A DNA stretch of 6,454 nucleotides from Rhodocyclaceae bacterium (GCA_018262875.1 JADFDL010000097.1:1-6454); one strand, 5' to 3'. Shown: positions 1-6,399, numbered from the stretch's first letter. Numbers and translations: made by a program. The notes: generated by a model not told the origin, from the sequence alone.

Positions 1-654
1 GGTCTCGATCCGGACATCGTCTTCCTGCAGGAAGTGCAGGGACTGCATGCGGGCCACGCCGAGCGGCACCACGATTGGCCGGCGGAAGGTCAGCACGACT
101 TCCTCGCCGAGGGCGTCTGGCCGGACACGGCCTACGGCGGCAACGCCATCTATGACCACGGCCATCACGGCAATGCCATCCTGTCGCGCTTTCCCATCCT
201 GTCCTCGCACAACCAGGACATCTCCGAACTGAAATTCGAGCGGCGCGGCATGCTGCACACCGAAATCGCCGTGCCCGGCTGGGAGCAACCCCTGCATTGC
301 GTCTGCGTGCACCTCGGGCTGACCGCCGCGGCGCGGCGCCGCCAGATGCTGGCCCTCGCCGAGCGCATGGAAGAAGTCAGTCCCGGCGACACGCCGCTGA
401 TCATCGCCGGCGACTTTAACGACTGGCACAACCGCGCCGGCAACCTGATCGCGGAACGGCTCGGCATGGTCGAGGTCTTCGGCGGCATCAATGGCCAGCC
501 GGCGCGCAGCTTCCCGGCCACCCTGCCGGTGTTCCGTCTCGACCGCATCTACGTGAGGGGCTTCGCCATCGAGCGCTCGGAAGTGCATTTCGGCCGCCCC
601 TGGTCGAAGATCTCCGATCACGCCGCGCTGTCGGCGTACATCGCCGTCGAATAA
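1..654 (+). CDS. ybhP: YbhP-like endonuclease/exonuclease/phosphatase family protein (5' end outside window)
   Basis: The reading frame is open from base 1 to a TAA, giving 217 visible residues; roughly the first 40-50 residues of a YbhP-length protein lie before the window. It belongs to the EEP superfamily of metal-dependent phosphodiesterases and phosphatases (DNase I and sphingomyelinase relatives). Visible family motifs, numbered from the first visible codon, are the metal-binding glutamate in FLQEVQ (about residue 11), GHHGNAILSRFPI (about 53-65), VHLGLT, the catalytic IIAGDFNDW (about 134-142), RLDRIYV (about 180-186) and the terminal SDHAALSA. The stretch of WPAEGQHDFLAEGVW and the following residues resembles E. 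coli YbhP as I recall it. The substrate of YbhP is not established, but the gene sits directly before clsB here as in E. coli, which suggests a link to phospholipid metabolism. Family assignment is firm; the symbol rests on recalled similarity plus the neighbour. Confidence 0.88.
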   Translation, partial: GLDPDIVFLQEVQGLHAGHAERHHDWPAEGQHDFLAEGVWPDTAYGGNAIYDHGHHGNAILSRFPILSSHNQDISELKFERRGMLHTEIAVPGWEQPLHCVCVHLGLTAAARRRQMLALAERMEEVSPGDTPLIIAGDFNDWHNRAGNLIAERLGMVEVFGGINGQPARSFPATLPVFRLDRIYVRGFAIERSEVHFGRPWSKISDHAALSAYIAVE

Positions 655-663
655 GTTCCGGAG

Positions 664-1821
664 ATGAAGGCCGAGTTCCTTCCGGGCAACCGCATCACCC
701 TGCTCGAAACCGGCAGTGCCTACTTTCCTGCGCTGCTGGAAGCCATCGACGCCGCTACGGACGAGATCTATCTCGAGACCTACATCTTCGAGGACGACGG
801 GACCGGTCGCCTGGTCGCCGCGGCGCTCTCGCGCGCCGCGAACCGGGGCGTGAAGGTCCGCGTGCTGGTGGATGGTTTCGGCGCACGCGAATTCCCCGCG
901 AAACTGATGCCGGCACTCGAAGCGTCCGACGTGAAGGTGCTGGTCTACCGAAAGAAGATTTCACCCCTGACGCTGCGCCGCCAACGCCTACGCCGCCTGC
1001 ACCGCAAGCTGGTCGTCGTGGATGCCCGCCTGGCCTTCGTCGGCGGCATCAACATCATCGACGACGCGCATGCGCCGGGCCAGCCGCCGCGCTACGACTA
1101 TGCGGTGCGCGTGGAGGGGCCGCTCATCGCGCCCATCCATGCCTCGGTCCACCAGCTATGGAAACTCGTAGCCTGGGCCAACTTCCGGCGCCGCCTGCGC
1201 GTGCTCGTCCACGCTCCGGTGATTGCCGACCCCCGCGGCAACATGCGCGCCGCCTTTCTGGTTCGCGACAACCTGCGCCATCGCCGCGACATCGAGGAGG
1301 CCTACCTGGAGGCCATCAAGGCGGCGAGGAAAGAAATCTTTCTGGCCAATGCCTACTTCCTCCCCGGCATCCGTTTTCGCCATGCGCTCATGCATGCCGC
1401 GCAACGCGGCGTTCGGGTCACCATCCTGCTGCAGGGACGCATGGAATACCTATTGCAGCACTATGCCTCCCAGGCGCTCTTCGACGCACTGCTCGGTGCC
1501 GGCATCCGTATCTTCGAATACCACCTCAGCTTCCTGCATGCCAAGGTGGCGGTCATCGACGGCCAGTGGGCCACGGTCGGGTCCAGCAACATCGATCCTT
1601 TCAGCCTGCTGCTCGCACGCGAAGCGAATGTCGTGGTGAGCGACGAGGCATTCGCCGCGGAGCTTCGCGCCAGCCTGGAAACCGCAGTCGTCGGCGGCGC
1701 CAGGGAATTGAAGCGCGAGGACTGGCAGCGCAAGCCCTGGCTGCATCGCCTGGCCAGCTGGACGGCCTACGGTCTGGTGCGGCTGATGATCGGCATCGCC
1801 GGCTACGGCGGGAAACATTAG
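664..1821 (+). CDS. clsB: Cardiolipin synthase B (phospholipase D superfamily)
   Basis: This 385-residue protein of the phospholipase D superfamily makes cardiolipin by phosphatidyl transfer at the inner membrane; E. coli ClsB can also form phosphatidylglycerol. Two catalytic HKD motifs are intact. The first is H113-x-K115-x4-D120, followed by FVGGIN. The second is H292-x-K294-x4-D299, followed by VGSSNIDP. The N-terminus (EFLPGNRITLLETG) aligns with the ClsB start, YIFEDD lies near residue 40, and LANAYFLPG (about 227-235) is typical of the ClsB subgroup. There are no N-terminal membrane helices, which separates it from ClsA; the C-terminal segment near 363-378 is mildly hydrophobic and could associate with the membrane. 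It is shorter than E. coli ClsB (about 413) because the C-terminal tail is shorter. It starts 9 nt after the ybhP stop in the same frame, so both are probably one operon. GGAG directly abuts the ATG, which is too close for an ideal ribosome binding site and suggests translational coupling. Confidence 0.93.
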   Translation: MKAEFLPGNRITLLETGSAYFPALLEAIDAATDEIYLETYIFEDDGTGRLVAAALSRAANRGVKVRVLVDGFGAREFPAKLMPALEASDVKVLVYRKKISPLTLRRQRLRRLHRKLVVVDARLAFVGGINIIDDAHAPGQPPRYDYAVRVEGPLIAPIHASVHQLWKLVAWANFRRRLRVLVHAPVIADPRGNMRAAFLVRDNLRHRRDIEEAYLEAIKAARKEIFLANAYFLPGIRFRHALMHAAQRGVRVTILLQGRMEYLLQHYASQALFDALLGAGIRIFEYHLSFLHAKVAVIDGQWATVGSSNIDPFSLLLAREANVVVSDEAFAAELRASLETAVVGGARELKREDWQRKPWLHRLASWTAYGLVRLMIGIAGYGGKH

Positions 1822-2294
1822 GGCGGCGGCGAACACGCCGGCCTTTTGGATGAAACGATCCCGGTATTCACGCCGAACCAATTCAAACCGCCGAACAACC
1901 TCGCGTACTCGATCTTCACGCAACGATCCATCACCACTTCCAGTCCGGCGGCTTCCGCCTTGCGCGCCGCCTCGGAATGGATCACACCGAGTTGCATCCA
2001 CAGCACCCGCGCACCGATGCCGATTGCCTCGTCGACGATGGCCGGAATGTCCTCCGCGCGACGAAAGCAATCGACGATATCCACTTTCCGCGAAATGTCG
2101 CGCAGCGAGGGATAGCACTTCTGCCCGAGCACTTCCGGATAGGCGGGATTGACAGGAAGGACTGTGTAACCGTGGTCGATCATGTATTTGGCGGCGAAGT
2201 AGCTCGGCCGGTACCAATTGGCGGAAAGGCCCACTACCGCAATCGTGCGGCTCTGCCCAAGTATCCGGCGCAGGCCGGCAACGTCGTCGATCAT
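1818..2294 (-). CDS. YccU-type CoA-binding (Rossmann-fold) protein
   Basis: This 158-residue protein is a stand-alone CoA_binding-domain protein, related to the CoA/nucleotide-binding domain of succinyl-CoA synthetase and to E. coli YccU. The glycine-rich first strand and turn are RTIAVVGLSANWYRPS (about 16-31). They are followed by VLPVNPAYPEVLGQKCYPSL (about 45-64), the VDIVDCFRR strand (71-79), LWMQLGVIHSEA (98-109) and the diagnostic MDRCVKIEYARL (122-133), then LNWFGVNTGIVSSKRP. Members are assumed to bind a CoA-like or nucleotide ligand; no reaction is established. The ATG at 2294 is chosen because AAGGAGGG lies 4 nt upstream; an upstream in-frame TTG at 2315 has no such site. The gene follows gluQ by 17 nt and is probably in its operon. 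It overlaps the convergent clsB by 4 nt, and its last residues (ACSPPP) extend beyond the point where relatives usually end. Confidence 0.88.
   Translation of the reverse strand: MIDDVAGLRRILGQSRTIAVVGLSANWYRPSYFAAKYMIDHGYTVLPVNPAYPEVLGQKCYPSLRDISRKVDIVDCFRRAEDIPAIVDEAIGIGARVLWMQLGVIHSEAARKAEAAGLEVVMDRCVKIEYARLFGGLNWFGVNTGIVSSKRPACSPPP
1825..1847 (+). terminator. Probable intrinsic terminator of clsB
   Basis: Just past the clsB TAG, GGCGGCG (1825-1831) can pair with CGCC-G-CC (1836-1843, G1841 bulged) around an AACA loop. This gives a G+C-rich stem of 7 pairs followed immediately by TTTT (1844-1847). The short T run makes it a modest rather than strong terminator. The whole element lies inside the last codons of the opposing CoA-binding protein gene. 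No T run follows the stem on the minus strand, so it points only in the clsB direction. Confidence 0.55.
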
Positions 2295-2298
2295 CGAA

Positions 2299-2306
2299 CC
2301 CTCCTT
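2299..2306 (-). promoter_or_regulatory. Strong ribosome binding site for the CoA-binding protein gene
   Basis: The minus strand reads AAGGAGGG here, near-perfect complementarity to the 16S rRNA 3' end, ending 4 nt before the ATG at 2294. It decides the start against the longer TTG alternative at 2315 and fills most of the 17-nt gap after the gluQ stop. Confidence 0.8.
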
Positions 2307-2311
2307 GCCTT

Positions 2312-3235
2312 TCAATATGCCGTCGGCGCCTCAGCCGAGCGGCAACGCGGCAAGCTTCCTCGTTTCCAGTTCGTTATCGCCCAGCGCCACAGCTCATCGA
2401 GGCCGGCATCCGGCAAATCCGCAGGCGGTTGCTGGCCGAGAAATGTGAGCACGGCTGTCAAGGCCGTCTGCGGACGACCGTCATCGATCGGCTTGGCGCG
2501 CGTCTGTTTCGACAGCTTCTCTCCCGCCGCGTTGACCGCGGCCGGCAGATGCAGGTAAGCCGGCTGCCCCAGGCCGAGATGCCGCTGCAGGCAAATCTGT
2601 CGCGGCGTCGAGTCGATCAGGTCGGCGCCGCGCACGACGTGGCTGATGCCTTGTTCGGCGTCATCCGCCACAACAGCCAACTGGTAGGCAAAGTAGCCAT
2701 CGGCGCGCAGCACGATGAAGTCTCCGACTTCTGCGGCCAGATCCTGGCAGAGCCGCCCTTGCAGCGCATCCTCGAAACAAACCTCACCGGGCTCGACCTT
2801 GAGCCGCCAGGCGCGCGCTTCGCGCCCCTGCGGCAGGCCGTTGCGGCAAGTCCCCGGATAGCGCGGCACTCCGTCCGAACCAAGAGCGGAGTCTGCAACT
2901 TCCCTCCGTGTGCAGGCGCATGCAAACACCGCGCCGGCGATACGCAGCCGCTCGAAAGCTGCCAGGTACAGCGACTTGCGGCGGCTTTGATGGACAACCT
3001 CCCCATCCCAGGCAAAGCCCAGGCGTTCCAGCGTGCGCAGGATCGCGTCGGCTGCGCCGGGCACCGACCGCGGTTCATCCACGTCCTCCATGCGCAGCAG
3101 CCATTCCCCGCCCGAGGCACGCGCATCGAGATAACTGCCGACTGCAGCGACGAGAGAACCAAAGTGCAGCGGACCGCTCGGCGAAGGCGCAAAACGCCCT
3201 CGGTAGCGTTGCATGGCCTGATCGATCTTCGGCAT
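2312..3235 (-). CDS. gluQ: Glutamyl-Q tRNA(Asp) synthetase
   Basis: This 307-residue paralogue of glutamyl-tRNA synthetase lacks the anticodon-binding half. The family activates glutamate and attaches it to queuosine-34 of tRNA(Asp) rather than to a tRNA 3' end. The class I signatures are RFAPSPSGPLHFGS (about 14-27, HIGH-type) and KLSKQ (240-244, KMSKS-type). A zinc-site pattern typical of GluQ is present: C106-x-C108, Y126 and C130. RMEDVDEPR (48-56), EVGDFIVLRADGYFAYQLAVVADD (169-192) and VRGADLI (201-207) are also family hallmarks. Length matches E. coli GluQ (about 308). The start is uncertain: ATG codons at 3235, 3214 and 3265 and a GTG at 3307 are in frame, none with a good ribosome binding site. 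I chose 3235 for length; 3214 (MQRYRGRF) also fits. The gene is the first of a two-gene minus-strand unit, not next to dksA as in enterics, and shares its upstream region with a divergent diguanylate cyclase gene. Confidence 0.93.
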   Translation of the reverse strand: MPKIDQAMQRYRGRFAPSPSGPLHFGSLVAAVGSYLDARASGGEWLLRMEDVDEPRSVPGAADAILRTLERLGFAWDGEVVHQSRRKSLYLAAFERLRIAGAVFACACTRREVADSALGSDGVPRYPGTCRNGLPQGREARAWRLKVEPGEVCFEDALQGRLCQDLAAEVGDFIVLRADGYFAYQLAVVADDAEQGISHVVRGADLIDSTPRQICLQRHLGLGQPAYLHLPAAVNAAGEKLSKQTRAKPIDDGRPQTALTAVLTFLGQQPPADLPDAGLDELWRWAITNWKRGSLPRCRSAEAPTAY

Positions 3236-3241
3236 GGCGGG

Positions 3242-3247
3242 ATAATA
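3242..3247 (-). promoter_or_regulatory. Possible -10 element for gluQ
   Basis: The minus strand reads TATTAT, five of six matches to the sigma-70 -10 consensus, in otherwise G+C-rich sequence. A start of transcription about 7 nt downstream would fall at or near the ATG at 3235, giving a leaderless message or favouring the ATG at 3214. No recognisable -35 element lies 16-18 nt upstream, so the call is tentative. Confidence 0.3.
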
Positions 3248-3292
3248 GCGCAGGGTACCGGCCATCGGCCGAAACCCGCCGCTGGCGTGAAG

Positions 3293-3308
3293 TGTGACGC
3301 TTTTCACG
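3293..3308. promoter_or_regulatory. Candidate Crp/Fnr-family binding site in the divergent gluQ / diguanylate cyclase intergenic region
   Basis: TGTGA (3293-3297), six bases, then TCACG (3304-3308). This matches nine of the ten conserved positions of the Crp half-site pair TGTGA-N6-TCACA. The core GTGA/TCAC arms are perfectly symmetrical about 3300.5. It lies 61-76 nt upstream of the GTG start of the diguanylate cyclase gene. Identification is by consensus only. Confidence 0.45.
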
Positions 3309-3309
3309 G

Positions 3310-3332
3310 CTATTCATGACATTTGCGAATAG
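3310..3332. repeat. Inverted repeat CTATTC-N11-GAATAG
   Basis: Perfect 6-nt arms (3310-3315 and 3327-3332) are separated by 11 nt, in the 5' region of the diguanylate cyclase gene and one base from the preceding dyad (CGTGAA 3286-3291 / TTCACG 3303-3308, also with an 11-nt spacer). It may be an operator; it matches no site I recognise. Confidence 0.3.
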
Positions 3333-3357
3333 GCTCGCGGCTCCACAGTTTGACAGC

Positions 3358-3365
3358 AGGGGGAG
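3358..3365 (+). promoter_or_regulatory. Ribosome binding site of the diguanylate cyclase gene
   Basis: AGGGGGAG lies 3 nt before the GTG at 3369. This purine-rich site supports the GTG start, since no upstream in-frame ATG has a comparable site. Confidence 0.65.
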
Positions 3366-3368
3366 AGC

Positions 3369-5318
3369 GTGTCTGAGCCGTACCGGCTTGAAAACTGGCA
3401 ATCCGGGGTAGGCCTGGCGTGCCGCGCGGAACGCGTGCGCCTGCTGTTTACGCTCTCGCGCATCTCGGCCGCCGCCACCCTCGCCATCACGCTGCTGGTC
3501 GTAGCATGGATGTGGTCTGCCGTCGCACACGGCACGCTCCTCGTCTGGCTGTCGCTGATGCTTTGCAATGTCGGCGCGCTGATCTGGCTGCAGCGGCGCT
3601 ATTTCGCACGGCGGCCGCGTATCGAGGACACGCTGCGCTGGGAGCGCTGGTTCTCGGTGAAGACGGCATTCGGCGGGTTTCTCTGGGGCATGGCCCTCTG
3701 GCTGTTCGCCCCGCAGGGCGGCGAGTTCGCGCGTCTTTTCGTCGCTCTCACGCTGTGCACGGCCTGCCTGGGCGCCACCGCCGTGCTCGCTCCCTCACGC
3801 GCGGCCTATTACGCCTTCATGGTACCCATGGTGTTTTCGGCGGCCATCTTCATGCTGTTCGGCCACCCGGACGGCATCGCGGCAGCCGGCTGGGCCGTGC
3901 TGATCTACATCGCCGTCCTCGCCGGAGTGCATGATGCCCTGCACCGGAATCTGCTCGCCACCTTCCGCGGACGCTACGAAAGCGAGGCCCTGGCGGCCGA
4001 ACACAAGGTCATCTTCGATTCCGCGGCGGAAGCCATCGGCCTGATCAGGCCGAATTACCTGGCGAAGTGCAACCGGCAGTGGTGTGCCCTGTTCGGCTAC
4101 GGCCTCGACGAAGCCATCGGCAAGCCGGCCTGGGCTTGGTGGCCGGGCTACGAAGACTGGAGCCGCTTCGCCTGCGACTGCATGGCGCCCATCAGCGCGG
4201 GCAAACCCTACAGCGCCGTCGTGCAATTGCGCCGCAAAAACGGCGAACTGTTCTGGGCGGAAATCAGCGGCATGGCAGTCGACCCGGACAATCTCGACCT
4301 GGGTGTGGTGTGGATGGGCACGGACATCAGCGAACGTCGGCGCACCGAGGCGGAATTGAAGGCCAGCGAGCAGCGCTTCCGCGATCTGGTTTCGCTCTCC
4401 ACCGACTGGTACTGGGAGCAGGACGCCCAGCTCCGCTTTACCCGTTTCAGCGGGCCGGCCCTGGAAAGGATCGGCATCGACCTCAGCGCGATTCTGGGAA
4501 AGCCGCGCTGGGAAGTAGGTCAGTTCGACGGTATCACGCCCGAACAATGGCAGGCCCACCAGGAAGCCCTGGCGGCGCATCTGCCCTTCCGCGATTTCAC
4601 ATACAAAATCCGGCCGCCGTCGGGCGAGAAGCGCTGGTTTTCCATCAGCGGCAACCCGGCCTTCGACGAGAACGGCGACTTTGCCGGCTACCACGGCGTC
4701 GGCACGGACATCACCGAGCGCGTGTACGCCGCCGAGCAATTCCGCCATCTTGCCCATCACGACACGCTGACCGACCTGCCCAACCGGCGCCTGCTCGGCG
4801 ATCGCACTGAGCAGGCCCTGGCGCTCGCAAGGCGCAGCGGCCACCTCGTCGCGCTGCTGCTGCTCGATCTCGACGACTTCAAGATCATCAACGACACCGA
4901 CGGCCATTCGGCGGGCGACACCGTGCTTGTCACCATCGCCCAGCGTCTGCGCGGCCTCGTGCGCGAAATCGATACCGTCGCCCGCCTCGGCGGCGACGAA
5001 TTTGTCATCCTGCTTCAGGAAATGGGGCACCCGAGAGACGCCACGCGGGTGGCCGAGAAGATTATCGAGGCGGTGCGAGGGCCGGTCGAGGTCGGCGGAC
5101 GTCAATACCTGCTGGGTGTCTCGATCGGCATCGCACATTTTCCCGAGCACGCCCCCAACATGGAAGGCCTGATGCAGAAAGCGGATATCGCCATGTACCG
5201 CGCCAAGCAGGCGGGCGGCGGCGCTTATCGCTTCGCCGATGGCGCCAGCCCGGCCATGGAGACCTCAGCGACCGCGCATCCGTCCGGGCAATACGCCGAC
5301 AACAAGCCTACACATTGA
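3369..5318 (+). CDS. Membrane-anchored PAS-PAS-GGDEF diguanylate cyclase
   Basis: This 649-residue protein is predicted to make cyclic di-GMP from two GTP at the inner membrane. About six hydrophobic segments occur near residues 32-51, 55-74, 100-114, 121-142, 146-164 and 169-187, with both ends probably cytoplasmic. I cannot assign this region to a named MASE or CHASE family. PAS1 spans about 207-322, ending in [10 protein letters not shown] helical linker (about 322-340) leads to PAS2 (about 336-452), which opens [18 protein letters not shown] and ends GVGTDITER. The GGDEF domain covers about 453-624, with [32 protein letters not shown], the active site GGDEF at 541-545 and VSIGIAHFP. The inhibitory I-site RxxD is intact (R532, D535), exactly five residues before GGDEF. 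No EAL domain follows; the last 25 or so residues are low-complexity. It starts at a GTG with AGGGGGAG just upstream, is divergent from gluQ, and overlaps convergent ychF by 11 nt. Active cyclase with product inhibition is an inference from intact motifs. Confidence 0.92.
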   Translation: MSEPYRLENWQSGVGLACRAERVRLLFTLSRISAAATLAITLLVVAWMWSAVAHGTLLVWLSLMLCNVGALIWLQRRYFARRPRIEDTLRWERWFSVKTAFGGFLWGMALWLFAPQGGEFARLFVALTLCTACLGATAVLAPSRAAYYAFMVPMVFSAAIFMLFGHPDGIAAAGWAVLIYIAVLAGVHDALHRNLLATFRGRYESEALAAEHKVIFDSAAEAIGLIRPNYLAKCNRQWCALFGYGLDEAIGKPAWAWWPGYEDWSRFACDCMAPISAGKPYSAVVQLRRKNGELFWAEISGMAVDPDNLDLGVVWMGTDISERRRTEAELKASEQRFRDLVSLSTDWYWEQDAQLRFTRFSGPALERIGIDLSAILGKPRWEVGQFDGITPEQWQAHQEALAAHLPFRDFTYKIRPPSGEKRWFSISGNPAFDENGDFAGYHGVGTDITERVYAAEQFRHLAHHDTLTDLPNRRLLGDRTEQALALARRSGHLVALLLLDLDDFKIINDTDGHSAGDTVLVTIAQRLRGLVREIDTVARLGGDEFVILLQEMGHPRDATRVAEKIIEAVRGPVEVGGRQYLLGVSIGIAHFPEHAPNMEGLMQKADIAMYRAKQAGGGAYRFADGASPAMETSATAHPSGQYADNKPTH

Positions 5319-6399
5319 AGCGGAAGTGCATGACGTCACCGTCGTGCACGACGTAGTCCTTGCCTTCCAGGCGCATCTTGCCGGCCTCCTTCGCGCCCTG
5401 CTCGCCCTTGCAGGCGATGAAGTCGGCAAACCCGGTCACTTCGGCGCGAATGAAGCCGTGCTCGAAATCGGTATGGATGACGCCGGCCGCCTGCGGCGCG
5501 GTGTCGCCGGCATGGATGGTCCAGGCACGCACTTCCTTCACGCCGGCGGTGAAGTAGGTCTGCAGGCCAAGTAATTGGTAGCCGGCGCGGATGAGGCGGT
5601 TGAGTCCCGGCTCCTCCAGTCCCATGTCCGCCAGGAACACCGCCTTGTCCTCGTCCGGCAGATCGGCGATCTCCGCCTCCATGGCTGCGCAAAAGGCCAC
5701 CACGGGCGCCTTTTCCTTGGCTGCGTGGGCTTCCACGGCGGCCAGAAGGGGATTGTTCGTGAACCCCTTCTCGCCTACGTTGGCGGCATAAAGGGTCGGC
5801 TTCGCCGTGATCAGACAGAAGGATTTGAGGTTGGTCCGCTCCTCCTTCGACAGATCGAGCGCGCGCACCGGCTTCGCCAGATTCAGTTGCGCTGCGCACT
5901 TGTCGAGCACCGCCACCAGCAGCTTGGCCTCCTTGTCGCCGGCCTGTGCCGGCTTGCGGTAGCGCGTCAGCGCCTTTTCCACCGTCGCCAGGTCGGCCAG
6001 GGCCAGTTCGGTTTCGATGGTTTCGATGTCGTACAACGGCCTGACTTCCCCGGCCACGTGCACAATGTTTTCATTGTGGAAGCAGCGCACGACGTGAACG
6101 ATGGCGTCGGTTTCGCGGATGTTGGCGAGAAACTGGTTGCCCAGGCCCTCGCCCTTCGAGGCGCCCGCCACCAGGCCGGCAATATCCACGAACTCGACAA
6201 TGGCGTTCTGCACGCGCTGTGGCTTGACTATGGCGGCCAACTGGGCGAGGCGCGGGTCCGGAACCTCGACGATGCCGACGTTGGGTTCGATGGTGCAGAA
6301 GGGATAGTTCTCCGCCGCGATGCCGGACTTGGTGAGCGCGTTGAAGAGAGTCGACTTGCCAACGTTGGGCAGGCCGACGATGCCGCACTTGAGGCTCAT
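5308..6399 (-). CDS. ychF: Redox-regulated ribosome-associated ATPase YchF (Obg/OLA1 family)
   Basis: This 363-residue protein has the same length as E. coli YchF. It is a cytosolic P-loop NTPase of the Obg/OLA1 family that prefers ATP, binds ribosomes and dampens stress responses. The G1 motif is GLPNVGKST (9-17), G3 is DIAGL (72-76), and the altered G4 is NVGE (207-210); NxxE instead of NKxD marks the ATP-preferring OLA1/YchF branch. C35, in FCTIEPN, is the conserved cysteine linked to redox control in this family. A coiled-coil region follows the G domain (about 125-200). The C-terminal TGS domain (about 278-363) contains [31 protein letters not shown] and [13 protein letters not shown]. 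The start is well supported by AAAGGA 5 nt upstream and by overlap with the preceding gene's TGA, giving ATGA coupling. The gene follows probable pth, the usual arrangement in proteobacteria, and overlaps the convergent diguanylate cyclase gene by 11 nt. Confidence 0.97.
   Translation of the reverse strand: MSLKCGIVGLPNVGKSTLFNALTKSGIAAENYPFCTIEPNVGIVEVPDPRLAQLAAIVKPQRVQNAIVEFVDIAGLVAGASKGEGLGNQFLANIRETDAIVHVVRCFHNENIVHVAGEVRPLYDIETIETELALADLATVEKALTRYRKPAQAGDKEAKLLVAVLDKCAAQLNLAKPVRALDLSKEERTNLKSFCLITAKPTLYAANVGEKGFTNNPLLAAVEAHAAKEKAPVVAFCAAMEAEIADLPDEDKAVFLADMGLEEPGLNRLIRAGYQLLGLQTYFTAGVKEVRAWTIHAGDTAPQAAGVIHTDFEHGFIRAEVTGFADFIACKGEQGAKEAGKMRLEGKDYVVHDGDVMHFRFNV
5326..5349 (+). other. Stable stem-loop just after the diguanylate cyclase stop codon
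   Basis: GTGCATGACG (5326-5335) pairs with CGTCGTGCAC (5340-5349) around a TCAC loop. The stem has ten pairs including one G-U pair in the plus-strand RNA, and starts 8 nt after the TGA. In the ychF message the G-U becomes an A-C mismatch, so the fold favours the plus-strand transcript. No T run follows, so it is not a standard intrinsic terminator; it could stabilise the 3' end or assist termination. It coincides with the ychF codons for VHDGDVMH and may be a by-product of them. Confidence 0.4.

Noticed and set aside
1450..2217. 255-codon minus-strand open frame crossing the clsB / CoA-binding gene junction
   Set aside because: It overlaps two well-supported genes in a different frame and has no recognisable motif.
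3236..3307. N-terminal extension of GluQ to the GTG at 3307
   Set aside because: There is no ribosome binding site, the extension would make the protein longer than the family norm, and it would run through the Crp-like dyad.
2429..3319. 296-codon plus-strand open frame opposite gluQ
   Set aside because: The opposite strand encodes GluQ with all catalytic motifs; the plus-strand product has no family features.
3350..3355. Perfect TTGACA upstream of the diguanylate cyclase gene as a -35 box
   Set aside because: A matching -10 would fall at about 3373-3378, inside the coding sequence, and nothing resembling TATAAT is there.
3795..5150. 451-codon minus-strand open frame across the diguanylate cyclase gene
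   Set aside because: It is antisense to a gene with clear PAS and GGDEF motifs; its translation shows no recognisable domain, and long mirror frames are expected in G+C-rich coding DNA.
5331..5338. TGACGTCA palindrome
   Set aside because: It resembles a eukaryotic CRE site but lies in ychF coding sequence and within a larger stem-loop; no bacterial meaning can be given.
5340..5353. 14-bp perfect palindrome CGTCGTGCACGACG
   Set aside because: It lies in conserved ychF codons with no adjacent promoter, so chance combined with protein constraint is the simpler explanation.
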